A DNA stretch of 64,000 bases, taken from positions 9,794,801 to 9,858,800 of the forward strand of contig JARWKL010000015.1 in assembly GCA_029961685.1 (NCBI GenBank), written 5' to 3'. Below the pieces are notes generated by a model. It was not told the DNA's origin and did no database searches. It worked only from the letters and a program-made list of their open reading frames with translations. Shown here one piece after another: positions 25,301-37,735 of the stretch (the stretch's first letter is position 1; each line of letters starts with the position of its first letter). The translations under genes were made by a program, and so were the position numbers. The DNA comes from Aristolochia californica. Lineage: Eukaryota; Streptophyta; Magnoliopsida; Piperales; Aristolochiaceae.

Positions 25301-25400
25301 TGGAAATTTACAAATGTTGAGAGAGATAATTCCAAAAAGTATTTGTGATTTTTAAGGATTGTAAACTCTTTTGGTTATTTAGATATTAGGCTTTAAAATC
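19353..25400 (+). repeat. Satellite array, regular direct monomers
   Basis: A fairly regular run of monomers with G-tracts near 20033, 20704, 21381, 22057, 22734, 23411, 24079 and 24757, spaced 671-678 bp apart. This is the best region in the window for deriving a consensus. At 24757-24767 the G-tract region is collapsed: CATAAAAGGGGTTTTGCAAACCATAAG lacks the usual CGAGGCATTTTTAACTGAGTG segment. No gene is supported. Confidence 0.96.
22305..22349. repeat. Cluster of three short palindromes in the monomer, representative copy
   Basis: In most monomers two copies of the 8-bp palindrome AACATGTT lie about 33 bp apart with the palindrome GCATGC (within GCATGCAT) between them. The centre contains the CATGCA core known as the RY motif, bound by plant B3-domain proteins. 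The cluster is visible in both orientations of the array (for example also 45183-45230 inverted). The amplified units at 7253-12557 have lost the first AACATGTT and the GCATGC. Protein binding is inference. Confidence 0.65.
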
Positions 25401-25408
25401 ATCAAAAG

Positions 25409-25479
25409 AAGAGGAGGAGAGGAGGGTGGGGCGGGGGGGGCGGGGGGGGGGGGGGGGTGTGGGAGAGGGAGGGTGGAGG
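25409..25479 (+). repeat. Complex G-rich tract
   Basis: A 70-bp purine-rich stretch (GAAGAGGAGGAGAGGAGGG, then G-runs broken by T, C and A) at the G-tract position of one monomer. It is the most degenerate and longest interrupted tract on the direct strand. The mixture of GA and G-runs suggests repeated slippage with substitutions, and it also contains four or more G-runs with short loops. Confidence 0.9.
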
Positions 25480-26384
25480 CTTGTTTAATTGAGTGTTGAC
25501 TCCTAAACCATAAGTCATTTCTAACAAAAATTATAGCCATTACATATAATTAATCGAACAAAATATTTATGAAGATCTATGATTGTTAGTCCGCGTTTTA
25601 AAAATAAGCAAAAAATGGGTTGTTTGGCTCTGGTAAATATCCCACATGACATTAACTTGAGAATTTAATTTTTTTCTACTCAAATTTTTTGGATAATTAG
25701 GTCATTTGCATCTTCAGGATGTTTTAGGCATGCATATCTATATTTAAAACATGTTAAGCTCAATTAGAAATCTCTTTGTTATAAAATTCCACCAAGCTAT
25801 TCGGGGTTGTAGTAGTGGAATTTCCCAAACACGGATAACAAAACTTTGGTGTTCTTTTTTAGTGTGTGAAATAATTTTCTTCAATTACATTTATTATTAT
25901 TTTCAATTTTTTGTATATATAAACTCTAAAATTTTCACTTTGTGTTGATCTATTAGCCTTATATTTTTGTTTACGAGAAAAATGGGATAGCGAAATCTCA
26001 AGTTTGGATTTGAAAAACAATTGAACATCCAAAATGGAAATGCACAAATTCTGAGAGAGATAATTCCAAAAAGTATCTGTGATTTTTAAGGATTGTAAAC
26101 TCTTTTGGTTATTTATATATTAGGTTTTGCAATCATAAGAAAAGGGTTGGGGGGGGGGGGGGGGGGGGGGGGCGGTGGGGGTGAGGTGAGAGGCATTTTT
26201 AACTTAGAGTTGACTCTCAAACCATAAGTCATTTCTAACAAAAATTAATGATGATCTATGATTGTTAGGTCCGCTTTTGGTAAATAGGCAAAAAATGGGT
26301 GATTTGGCTCTAGTAAATATCCAACCACACGTTAACTTGAGAATTTAATTTTTTCTACTTGAAATTTTTGGATGATTAGGTCAT
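25480..26384 (+). repeat. Satellite monomers related to 16990-17530, ending in a deletion
   Basis: From about 25860 the sequence shares private variants with 16990-17530 (TGTGTTGATC, GGGATAG, CTTTTGGTAAATAGG, TTGGATGATTAGG). A deletion near 26244 joins ACAAAAATTA to ATGATGATC. At 26384 the monomer stops after TTAGGTCATT and jumps to a poly-T plus GTGATATATTTGCC segment, losing more than 200 bp. The tract at 26149-26172 is 24 G. Confidence 0.85.
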
Positions 26385-27430
26385 TTTTTTGTGATATATT
26401 TGCCTTATTTTTTTGTTTACGAGAAAAATGGGAGAGTGAAAACTCAAGTTTGGATTTGAAAACAAATTGATCATCCAAAATGGAAATGCACAAATGCTGA
26501 GAGAGATAATTCCAAAAAGTATATGTGATTTTTAAGGATTGTAAACTCTTTTAGTTTTTTATGTATTAGGTTTTGCCATCATCGGAAAAGGGGGGGCGAG
26601 GCATTTTTAACTGAGTGTTGACTCCCAAACTATAAGTCATTTCTAACAAAAATTATAGCCGTTACACATCATTAATCGTTCAAAACATTTATGATGATCT
26701 ACGATTGTTAGGTCCACTTTTTATACATAGGCAAAAACTGGGTTGCTTAGCTCTTGTAAATATCCCACCACGTTAACTTGAGAATTTATCTTTTTCTATG
26801 CCTTGAAATTTTCGGATCATGAGGTCATTTGCATCTTCAAAATGTTTCAAGCATGCATATCCTTATTTAAAACATGTTAGGATCAATTATAAATCTCCTT
26901 TTTATAAAATTCCACCAAGCTATTGGGGGTTACATGAATGGAATTTCCCAAACACGGATAACAAAACTTTAGTGTTCTTTTTTAGTGCGTGAAATAATTT
27001 TCTTCAATTAAATTTATTATTGTTTTCAATTTTTTGTATACATAAACTCTAAAATTTTCACTTTGTGTTGATCTATTAGCCTTATATTTTTGTTTACGAG
27101 AAAAATGGGATAGTGAAATCTCAAGTTTGGATTTGAAAAACAATTGAACATCCAAAATGGAAATGCACAAAATCTGAGAGAGATAATTCCAAAAAGTATC
27201 TGTGATTTTTAAGGATTGTAAACTCTTTTGGGTTTTTTTATATAAGGTTTTGAAATTATCAGAAAAGGGGGGTGATACATTTTTAATTGAGTGATGACAC
27301 CCAAACCATAAGTCCATTCTAACAAAAATTATAGCCGTTACACATAATTAATCAATCAAAACATTTACGATGATCTATGATTGTTAGGTCCGCTTTTTGT
27401 AAATAGGCAAAAAGTGGGTGGTTTGGCTGT
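26385..27430 (+). repeat. Mosaic satellite segment
   Basis: Three blocks have different closest relatives within the window. 26385 to about 26980 matches 21858-22450 (GTGATATATTTGCC, AAACAAATTGATCATCC, GCCATCATCGG, GTTGCTTAGCT). About 26985-27150 matches 25865-26030 (CTTCAATTA, TATTATTGTTTTC-like, TGTGTTGATCTATTAGCC, GGGATAGTGAAATC). About 27170-27430 matches 22630-22900 (AAGGTTTTGAAATTATCAG, GATACATTTTTAATTGAGTGATGACACCC, AAGTCCATTC). The outer blocks are offset by about 4533 bp from their relatives. This fits a duplication overwritten by a gene-conversion tract. Confidence 0.75.
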
Positions 27431-27599
27431 AGTAAATATCCCACCGCACGTTAACTTGAGAACTTAATTTTTTCTACTCCTTGAAATTTTTGGATCATTA
27501 GGTCATTTGCATCTTAAATATGTTTCAGGCATGCATATTCATATTTAAAACATGTTAGGATCAATTAGAAGTCTCTTTCTTATAAAATTTTACCAAGCT

Positions 27600-28660
27600 A
27601 TTAGGGGTGGTATTAGTGGAATTTCCAAAACATGGATAACTAAACTTATGTGTTCATTTTTAGTGCATGAAATAATTTTCTTCACATACCTTTTTTAAAG
27701 TTTTTAATTTTTTCTATACTAAAACTCTAAAATTTTCATTTTATTTTGATATATTTGCCTTATCTTTTTTTTTTCACGAGAAAAATGGGAGAATGAAAAC
27801 TCATGTTTGGATTTGAAAAAAAATTGAACATCCAAAATAGAAATGCACAACTGCTGTGAGAGATAATTCCAACAAGTATCTATGATTTTTAAGGATTGTA
27901 AACTCTTTTCATTTTTAATATATTAGGTTTTGCAAACATCGGAAAAGGGGGGGCGAGGCATTTTTAACTGAGTGTTGACACCCAAAACATAGGTCATTTC
28001 TAACAAAAATTATAGTCGTTTCACATCATTAATCGATCAAAACATTTATGATGATCTATGATGGTTAGGTCTGCTTAATGTAAATAGGCAAAAAGTGGGT
28101 AGTTTGGCTCTGGTAAATATCCCACCGCACGTTAACTTGATAATTTAATTTTTTCTTCTCCTTGAAATTTTTGGATTATTAGGTCATTTGCATCTTAAAC
28201 ATGTTTTAAATATGGATATATCTTAAACATGTTTGAGACATGGATATCCATATTTAAAACATGTTAAGATCAGTTAGAAATCTCTTTTTTATAAAATTCC
28301 ACCAAGCTAATAGGTGTTGTACTAATGGAATTTCCCAAACATGGATTACAAAACTTTGGTGTTCATTTTTAGTGTGTGAAATAATTTTCTTCACTAACTT
28401 TTATTAGAGTTTTCAATTTTTTGCATACATAAACTCTAAAATTTTATTTTTTTTGTTATCTATTTACCTTATCTTTTTGTTTACTAGAAAAAAGGGTGAG
28501 TGATAACTCAAGTTTGGATTTGAAAAAATATTGAACATCCGAAATGGAAATGCACCAATGCTGAGAGTATTTCCAAAAAGTATCTGGCTCTTTCAGATTT
28601 TTTATATACTACGTTTTGAGATCATTGGAAAAGAGGGGGAGGGGAGGAGGCATTTTTAAC
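27600..28660 (+). repeat. Higher-order module, copy C (two monomer types)
   Basis: Shortest version of the module. Type a is at about 27600-27960 (CACATACCTT, TTTCACGAG, AAAATAGAAATGC, CCAACAAG, GCAAACATCGG). It is joined to the second half of type c (GATGGTTAGGTCTGCTTAATG, CTTCTCCTTG, GACATGGATATCC) and then type d (TGTGTGAAATAAT, AGGGTGAGTGATAACTC, GAGATCATTGGAAAAGAGGGGG at about 28620). A 28-bp tandem duplication of the ATCTTAAACATGTTT segment lies at 28192-28247. Confidence 0.7.
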
Positions 28661-30754
28661 TGAGTGTTGACTCCCAAACCATAAGTAATTTCTAAAAATA
28701 ATTATAGCCATTACACATCATTAGTTGATCAAAACACTTACGTTGATCAACGATTGTTAGGTCCGCTTTTTGTAAATAGGCAGAAAATGGGGTGTTTGGC
28801 TCTGGTAAATATCCCACCGCACGTTAACTTGAGAATTTAATTTTTTCTACTCCTTGAAATTTTTGGATCATTAGGTCATTTACATCTTCAACATGTTTCA
28901 GAAATGCTTATCGATATTTATTAGGTCCACTTTATTTGCCTTATCTTTTTGTTTACGAGAAAATTGGGAGAGTGAAAACTCAAGTTTGGATATGAAAGAA
29001 AATTAAACATCTAAAATGGAAATGCACAAAAGCTGAAAAAAATAATTCCTAAAAGTATCTGTGATTTTTAAGGATAGTAAACTCTTTTAGTTTTTTATAT
29101 ATTAGGTTTTGCAATCATCGGAAAAGTGTGGGCGAGGCATTTATAACTGAGTGTTGACTCCCAAACCATAAGTCATTTCTAAAAAAAAATAAAGCTGTTA
29201 CACAACATTAATCGATGAAAACATTTATGATCATCTATTTTTTTAGGGCCGCTTTTTGTAAATAGGCAAAAAGTGGGTTGTCTGGCACTGGTAAATATCC
29301 CACCGTATGTTAACTTGAGAATTTAATTTTTTCTACTCGAAATTTTTGGATCATTAGGTCATTTTTATCTTCAACATGTTTCAAGCATGTATATCCATAT
29401 TTAAAACATGTTATGATCAATGAGAAATCTCTTTGTTATAAAATTCCACCAAGCTATTAGGGGTTGTACTAGTGGAATTTCCCAAACACGGATAACAAAA
29501 CTTTGGTGTTCATTTTTAGTGCGTGAAATAATTTTCTTCACTTAAATTTATTATAGTTTTCAATTTTTTGCATACATAAACTCTAAAATTTTTATTTTGG
29601 TGTGATCTATTGGCCATATCTTTTTGTTTACGATAAAAAACGGGTGAGAGAAAACTCAAGTTTGAATTTGAAAAAAAAATTGAGCATCCAAAATGGAAAT
29701 GCCCAAATTCAAAGAGAGATAATTCCAAAAAGTATCAGTGACTTTGAAAGATTGTAAACTCTTTTAGTTTTTTATATATTAGATTCTCCAGTCATCGGAA
29801 AAGAGGGGGCGAGGCATTTTTAATTGAGTGTTGACTCCCAAACCATAAGTCACTTCTAAAAAAAAAGTATTGGCGTTGCACATCATTAATCGATCAAAAC
29901 ATTTATGATGATCTATGATTATTAGGTCTGCTTTTTGCAAAATAGGCAAAAAGTGTTTTGTTTGGCTCTGGTAAATATCCCCCTGCACGTTAACTTGAGA
30001 ATTTAATTTTTCCTACTCCTTGAAATTCTTGGATCATTAGGTTATTTGCATGTTCAACATGTTTTGGGCATGCATATCCATATTTCAAACATATTAGGAT
30101 CAATTAGAAATCTCTTTGTTATAAAATTCCACCAAGCTATTAGGGGTTTTAGTAGTGGAATTTCCCTAACATAGACAACAAAAATTTGGTGTTAATTTTT
30201 AGTGCGTGAAATAATTTTCTTCACTTACATTTATTATAATTTTATTTTTTTTGCATACATAACCTCTAAAATTTTCATTAGCCTTTTCTTTTTGTTTACG
30301 AGAAAATTGGGAGAGTGAAAACACAAGTTTGGGTTTGAAAAAAAATTGAACATCCAAAATGGAAATGTACCAATGCTGAGAGAGATAATCCAAAAAACAA
30401 TCATTGGAAAAGGGGGGGGGAGGCATTTTTAACTAAGTGTTGACTCCCAAACCATAAGTCATTTGTAACAAAAATTATAGCCGTTACACATTATTAATCG
30501 ATCAAAACATTTAGGATGATCTATGATGGTTTGGTCCACTTTTTGTAAATAGGCAAAAAGTGGGTTGTATGGCTCTACTAAATATCCCACCGCACATTAA
30601 CTTGAGAATTTAATTTTTTATTCTCCTTGAAATAGTTGGTTCATTAGGTCATTTGCATCTTCAACATGTTTCAGATATGCATATCCATATTTAATACATG
30701 TTAGGATCAATTAGAAATCTCTTTCTTATAAAATTCCACCAAGCTATTAGGGGT
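28661..30754 (+). repeat. Satellite array, direct, several truncated monomers
   Basis: G-tracts near 29126, 29803 and 30411. At about 28919 a large internal deletion joins GATATTTATTAGGTCCACTTT to ATTTGCCTTATC. At about 30393 a smaller deletion joins GATAATCCAAAAAAC to AATCATTGG. At 30751 the monomer jumps from AGCTATTAGGGG to TAAACTCTTTTCATTT, skipping roughly half a monomer, and so founds the duplication that follows. Confidence 0.92.
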
Positions 30755-31300
30755 AAACTCTTTTCATTTTTTATATATTAGGTTTTGCAATCATCAGAAA
30801 AGTAGGGTCGAGGCATTTTTAATCGAATGTTGACTCCCAAACCATAAGTCATTTCTGACAAAAAATTATAGCCGTTACACATCATTAATCAATCAAAACA
30901 TTTACGATGATCTATGATTGTTAGGTCCGCTTTTTGTAAAGAGGAAAAAAGTGTGTTGTTTGGCTCTGTTAAATATCCCACTCTATGTTAACTTCGGAAT
31001 TGAGTTTTTTATGATCATTAGGTCATTTGCATCTTCAACATGTTTCAGGCATGCATATCCGTATTTAAATCATGTTAGGATCAATTATAAATCTTTTTCT
31101 TATAAATTTCCACCTAGCTATAAGTAGTGGTATTAGTGGAATTTCCCAAACATGGATAAATAAACTTTGGTGTTCATTTTTAGTGCATGAAATAATTTTC
31201 TTCACTTACATTTATTATAGTTTTCAATTTTTTGCATACATAAAATCTAAAATTTTCATTTTGTTGAGATCTATTTGCATTATCTTTTTTTTATAGGGGT
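30755..31300 (+). repeat. 546-bp tandem duplication, copy 1
   Basis: Truncated monomer that begins at TAAACTCTTTTC after AGGGG and ends at a T-run followed by ATAGGGG. It is repeated immediately at 31301-31846 with only a few substitutions seen (for example ATAAATAAAC/ATAACTAAAC and TTCATTTTTAG/TTCAATTTTAG). The tract at its G-position is short and interrupted (AGTAGGGTCGAGG). Confidence 0.92.
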
Positions 31301-31846
31301 AAACTCTTTTCATTTTTTATATATTAGGTTTTGCAATCACCAGAAAAGTAGGGTCGAGGCATTTTTAATCGAATGTTGACTCCCAAACCATAAGTCATTT
31401 CTGACAAAAAATTATAGCCGTTACACATCATTAATCAATCAAAACATTTACGATGATCTATGATTGTTAGGTCCGCTTTTTGTAAAGAGGAAAAAAGTGT
31501 GTTGTTTGGCTCTGTTAAATATCCCACTCTATGTTAACTTCGGAATTGAGTTTTTTATGATCATTAGGTCATTTGCATCTTCAACATGTTTCAGGCATGC
31601 ATATCCGTATTTAAATCATGTTAGGATCAATTATAAATCTTTTTCTTATAAATTTCCACCTAGCTATAAGTAGTGGTATTAGTGGAATTTCCCAAACATG
31701 GATAACTAAACTTTGGTGTTCAATTTTAGTGCATGAAATAATTTTCTTCACTTACATTTATTATAGTTTTCAATTTTTTGCATACATAAAATCTAAAATT
31801 TTCATTTTGTTGAGATCTATTTGCATTATCTTTTTTTTATAAGAAA
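31301..31846 (+). repeat. 546-bp tandem duplication, copy 2
   Basis: Second copy of the 546-bp segment. After the T-run it continues into AAGAAAAATGATAG, the usual monomer sequence, where copy 1 instead re-entered the duplicated segment through AGGGGTAAACTC. The crossover therefore lies in the short TA(T/G)-rich stretch at 31290-31300. Confidence 0.92.
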
Positions 31847-31983
31847 AATGATAGAGTGAAACCTCAAGTATGGATTTGAAAAAAAATTGAACATCCAAAA
31901 TAGAAATGCACAAATGCTGAGAGAGATAATTCCAAAAAGTATGTGTGATTTTTACATATTTAGGTTTTCCAATCATCGGAAAA

Positions 31984-32010
31984 GGGGGGGGGGGGGGGGG
32001 GGGGGGGGGG
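31984..32010 (+). repeat. Long G-tract (27 G)
   Basis: Uninterrupted G-run at the usual monomer position, followed by TGCGCGAGG rather than CGAGG. The monomer lacks part of the usual stretch upstream (ATTTTTACATATTTAGG). Confidence 0.95.
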
Positions 32011-35000
32011 TGCGCGAGGCACTTTTTACAGAGTGTTGCCTCCCAAACCATAAGTCATTTCTAACAAAAATTATAGCCATTACACTTCATTAATAGATCA
32101 TAACATTTACGATGATCTATGATTGTTAGGTCCGCTTTTTGTAAAAAGGCAACAAGTGGTTGTTTGGCTCAGGTAAATATCCCACCGCACGTTAACTTGA
32201 GAATTTAATTTTTTCTTCTCCTTGAAATTTTTGGTTCATTAGGGCATTTGCTTGTTCAACATGTTTTAGACATAATATCCATGTTTAAAACATGTTAAGA
32301 TCAGTTATAAATCTCTTTCTTATAAAATTCCACCAAGCTAATAGGTGTTGTACTAGTGGAATTTCCCAAACACGGATAACAAAACTTTGGTGTTCATTTT
32401 TAGTGTGTGAAATAATTTTTTTCTCTAACATTTATTTTAGTTTTCAATTTTTTGCATACATAAACTCCAAAATTTTCATTTTGTTGTGATCTTTTTGCCT
32501 TATCTTTTTGTTTACAAGAGAAATGGGAGAGTGAAAACTCAAGTTTGGATTTGAAAAAAAATTGAACATCCAAAATGAAAAACCACAAATGCTGAGAGAG
32601 ATAATTCCAAAAAATATCTCTGATTTTTGAGGACTGTCAACCCTTTTAGTTTTTTTTATATATTAGGGTTTCCAATCATCGGAAAAGGGGAGGGGGTTTG
32701 TGGAATTTTTAAAAGAGTGTTGATTCCAAAACCATAAGTCATTTCTAACAAAAATTATAGCCGTTACGAAGATCTATGATTGTTAGGTCCACTTTTTGTA
32801 AATAGGCAAAAAGTAGGTTGTTTGGCTCTGGTAAATATCCCACCACACATTAACTTGAGAATTTAATTTTTTTCTTCTCCTTGAAATTTTTGGTTCATTA
32901 GGTCATTTGCATCTACAACGTGTATCAGGCATGCATATCCATATTTAAAACATGTTAGGATCAATTAGAAATCTCTTTCTTTTAAATAGGAAATGAAAGT
33001 GGGTTGTTTGGCTCTAGTAAAAATCCCGCCGCACGTTAACTTGAGAATTTAATTTTTTGTACTTCTTGAAATTTTGGATCATTAGGTCATTTGCATCTTA
33101 ACCATGTTTTAGGCATGCATATCCTTATTTAAACCATGTTAGGATCAATTAGAAATCTTTTTTATTAAATTCCACCAAGCTATTAGGGTTTGTACTGGTG
33201 GAATTTCCCAAACATGGATAACAAAACTTTGGTGTTCATTTATGTGAGCGAAATAATTTTCTTCACTTACATTTATTATTGTTTTCAATTTTTTGCATAC
33301 ATAAAGTTAAAAAATTTCATTTTGTTTTTATCTATTTTCCTACTCTTTTTGTTTACGAGAAAATGGGAGAGTGAAAACTGAAGTTTAGATTTGAAAGAAA
33401 ATTGAACATTCAAAAGGGAAATGAACAAATGCTGAGAGAGAAAATTCCAAATAGTATCTTTGATTTTTAACGAGTGCAAACTGTTTTAGTTTTTTATATT
33501 TTAGGTTTTCCAATCTTCTAAAAAGGGGAGGGGAGGCATTTTCAACCGAGTGTTGACTCCCAAACCATAAGTCATTTCTAACTGAAATTATAGCCGTTAC
33601 ACATCATTAACCGATCAAAACATTTACGATGATCTATGATTGTTAGGTACGCTTTTGGTAAATAGGCAAAAAGTGGGTTGTTTGGCTCTTGTAAATATCC
33701 CACCCCACATTAACTTCAGAATTTAATTTTTCCTTCTCCTTGAAATTTTTGGATCATTAGATCATTCTCATCTTCAACATGTTTCAGGCATGCATATCCA
33801 TATTTAAAACATGTTAGGATCAATAAATAATCTCTTTCTTATAAAATTCCACCAAGCTATTAGGGGTTGTACTGGTGGAATTTCTCACACATAGATAACA
33901 AAACTTTGGTGTACATTTTTAGTGCGTGAAATAATTTTCTTCACTTACATTTGTTATAGTTTTCAATTTTTTTCATACTTAAACTTTAAAATTTTCATAT
34001 TGCTGTGATCTATTTGCATTATCTTTTAAATTACGAGAAAAATGGGTGAGTGAAAATTCAAGTTTGTATTTGAAAAAGAATTGAACAACAAAATGGAAAT
34101 GCAAAAATGATGAGAGAGATAATTCCAAAAAGTATATATGATTTTTAAGAATTGTAAACTCTTATAGTTTTTTATATATTAGGTTTTGTAATACTCGGAA
34201 AAGGGGGTCGAGGAATTTTTAACTGAGTGTTGACTCCCAAACCATAAGTAATTTCAAACAAAAATTATAACCATTACACTTCATTAATTGATCAAAACAT
34301 TTACGATGATCAACGATTGTTTGGTCCGTTTTTTGTAAATAGGCAAAAAGTGGGTTGTTTGGCACTTGTAAATATCCCACCGCACGTTAACTTGAGAATT
34401 TAATTTTTCTACTCCTTCAAGTTTTTGGATCATTACGTCATTTGCATCTTCAACATGTGTCAGGCATGCATATCCTTATTTAAAACATGTTGGGATCAAT
34501 TAGAAATCTCTTTCTTATAAAATTCCACCAAACTATTAGGGGTTGTACTGGTGGAATTTCCCAAACATGGATAACAAAACTTTGGTGTTCATATTTTTTC
34601 CATACATAAACTCTAAAATTTTCATTTTGTTGTGACCTATTTGCCTCATATTTTTGTTTACGAAAAAAATGGGAGAGTGAAAAGTCAAGTTTGGATTTGA
34701 AAAAAATTGAATCTCACAATTAGAAATGCAAAAATGCAGAGAGAGATAATTCCAAAAAGTATCTATTATTTTTAAGGATTGTAAACTCTTTTAGTTTCTT
34801 ATATATTAGGTTTTGCAATCATCGGAAAACGGGGGACGAGGATTTTTTAACTGAGTGTTGACTCCCAAACCATAAGTCATTTCTAAAAACAATTATTGCC
34901 GTTACACATCATTAATCGATAAAAATTTTAAGATGATCTATGATTATTAGGTCGGCTTTTTGTAAAAAAGGAAAAAAATGGGTTGTTTGGCTCTGATAAA

Positions 35001-37699
35001 TATCCCACCACACATTAACTTGAGAATTTAATTTTTCCTACTCCTTGAAATTTTTGGATCATTAGGTCATTTGCTTCTTCAACATGTATCAGGCATGCAT
35101 ATCCATATTTAAAACATATATAATAAATTAGAAATCTCTTTCTTATAAAATTCCACCAATTTATTAGGGATTGTACTGGTGGAATTTCCCAAACATGGAT
35201 AACAAAACTTTGGTGTTCATTTTTTGTACGAAAAATAATTTTCATTAGGTCATTTGCATCTTCAACATGTTTCAGGCATTCATATCGATATTTAAAACAT
35301 GTTAGGATCAATGAGAAATATCTTTCTTATAAATTCCACCAAGCTATTAGGTGTTGTACTGGTGGAATTTCACAAATATGGATAACAAAACTTTGGTGTT
35401 CATTTTTTGTGAGCGAAATAATTTTCTTCACTTACATTTATTATAGTTTTCAGTTTTTTCCATACATAAACTCTAAAATTTTTACTTTGTTGTGACCTAT
35501 TTGCCTTATCTTTTTGTCTACGAGAAAAAATGGGAGAGTGAAAACTCAAGTTTGGATTTGAAAAAAAATTGAACATCTAAAATGAATATGCACAAATTCT
35601 AGGAGAGATAATTCCAAAATATATCTGAGATTTTTAAGGATTGTAAACTCTTTTAATTTAATATATATTAGGTTTTGAAATCATCGAAAAAGGGGGGGCG
35701 AGGCGTTTTTAACAGTGTTGACTCTCAAACCATAAGTCATTTCAAACTTAAATTATAGCCGTTATGCATCATTAATCGATCAAAACATTTACAATGATCT
35801 ATGATTGATAGGTCCGCTTTTTGTAACTAGGCAAAAAGTGAGTTGTATGGCTCTCGTAAATATCCCACCGCACTTTAACATGAGAATTTAATTTTTCCTA
35901 CTCCTTGAAATTTTCTCATCATTAGGTCATTTGCATCTTCAACATGTTTCTGGCATGCATATCCATAGTTTTCTTATAAAATTCCACCAAGCTATTAGGG
36001 GTTGTACTGGTGGAATTTCCCAAACATGGATAACAAAACTTTGGTGTTCATTTTTGGTTCGCAAAATAATTTTCTTCACTTACATTGATTATAGTTTTCA
36101 ACTTTTTGCAAATATAAACTCTAAATTTTTCATTTTTTTGTGATCTATTTGCCTTCTCTTTTTGTTTACGAGAAAAAAGGTGAGTGAAAACTCAAGTTTA
36201 GATTTGAAAAAAAATTGAACATTCAAAACTAAAATGGCCAAATGCTGAGATAGATAATTCCAAATAGTATCTATGATTTTTATGGATTCTAAACTCTTTT
36301 AGTTTTTTTTATATTAGGATTTCCAATCATCGGAAAAGGGGGGTGCGAGGCATTTTTAATCAAGTGTTGACTCTCAAACCATATGTTAATTCTAACTTAA
36401 ATTATAATTGTTACACATCATTAATCGATCAAAACATTTATGATGATCTATGATTGTTAGGTACGCTTTTTGTAAATAGGCAAAAAGAGGGTTGTTTGGC
36501 TCTGGTAAATATCCCACCGCACGTTAACTTCAGAATTTACTTTTTCCTACTCCTTGAAATTTTTGAATCATTAGATCATTAGCATCTTCAACATGTTTCA
36601 GGCATGCATATCCACCACATTTAAAACATGATAGGATCAATTAGAAATCTCTTTCTTATAAAATTCCACCAAGCTTAAAGTGGTTGTACTAGTGGAATTC
36701 CCAGAGAAGGATAACAAAACTTTGGTGTTCATTTTTAGTGCATGAAATATTTTTATTCACTTACATTTATTACAGTTTTCAATATTTAGAGTACAAAAAC
36801 TCTAAAATTTTCATTTTGTTGTGATCTATTTGCCTTATCATTTTGTTTACGTGAAACATGGGAGTGAGAAAACTCAAGTTTGGATTTGAAAAAAAATTGA
36901 ACATCCAAAATGGAAATGCACAAATGCTGAGAGAGATAATTCGGAAAAGTATCTGTGATTTTTAAGGATTGTAAACTCTTTTAGTTTTTTATATATTTGA
37001 TTTTGCAATCATCAGAAGAGGGGGGACAAGGCCTTTTTATCTAAGTGTTGACTCCCTAACCATAAGTCATTTCTCACAAAAATTATAGCCGTTACACATC
37101 ATTAATTGATCAAAACATTTACGATGATCAATGATTATTAGGTCCCCTTTTTGTATAATACGCAAAAAGTGGGTTGTTAGGCTCTGGTAAATATCCCCCT
37201 ACACGTTAACTTGAGAATTTAATTTTTCCTACTCCTTTAAAATTTTGGATCATTAGGTCATTTGCTTCTTCAACATGTGTCAGGCATGCATGTCCATATT
37301 TAAAACATGTTAGGATCAATTAGAAATCTCTTTGTTATAAAATTCCCCCAAGCTATTTGGGGTTGTACTGGTGGAATTTCCAAAACAAGGATAACAAAAC
37401 TTAATTGTTCATTTTTTGTGAGCGAAATAATTTTCTTCAGTTACATTTATTATAGTTTTTAATTTTTTCCATACATAAACTCTAAAATTTTCATTTTGTT
37501 GTGACCTATTTGCGTTATCTTTTAGTTTATGAGAAAAATAGGAATGTGAAAACTCAAATTTGGATTTGAAAAAAATTGAACATCCAAAATGGAAATGCAC
37601 AAATGGTAAGAGTGATAATTTCAAAACGTATCTGTAATTTTTTAGGACTGTAAACTCTTTTAGTTTATTATATATTCGGTTTTACAATCATTAGAAAAA

Positions 37700-37735
37700 G
37701 GGGGGGGGGGGGGGGGGGGGGGGGGGGCGGGGCGA
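37700..37735 (+). repeat. Long G-tract (28 G) with flanking G-rich sequence
   Basis: A 28-G run followed by CGGGGCGAGGCGAGAC, a short duplication of the GGCGAG segment that normally follows the tract. It shows that slippage has extended into the 3' flank. Confidence 0.93.
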
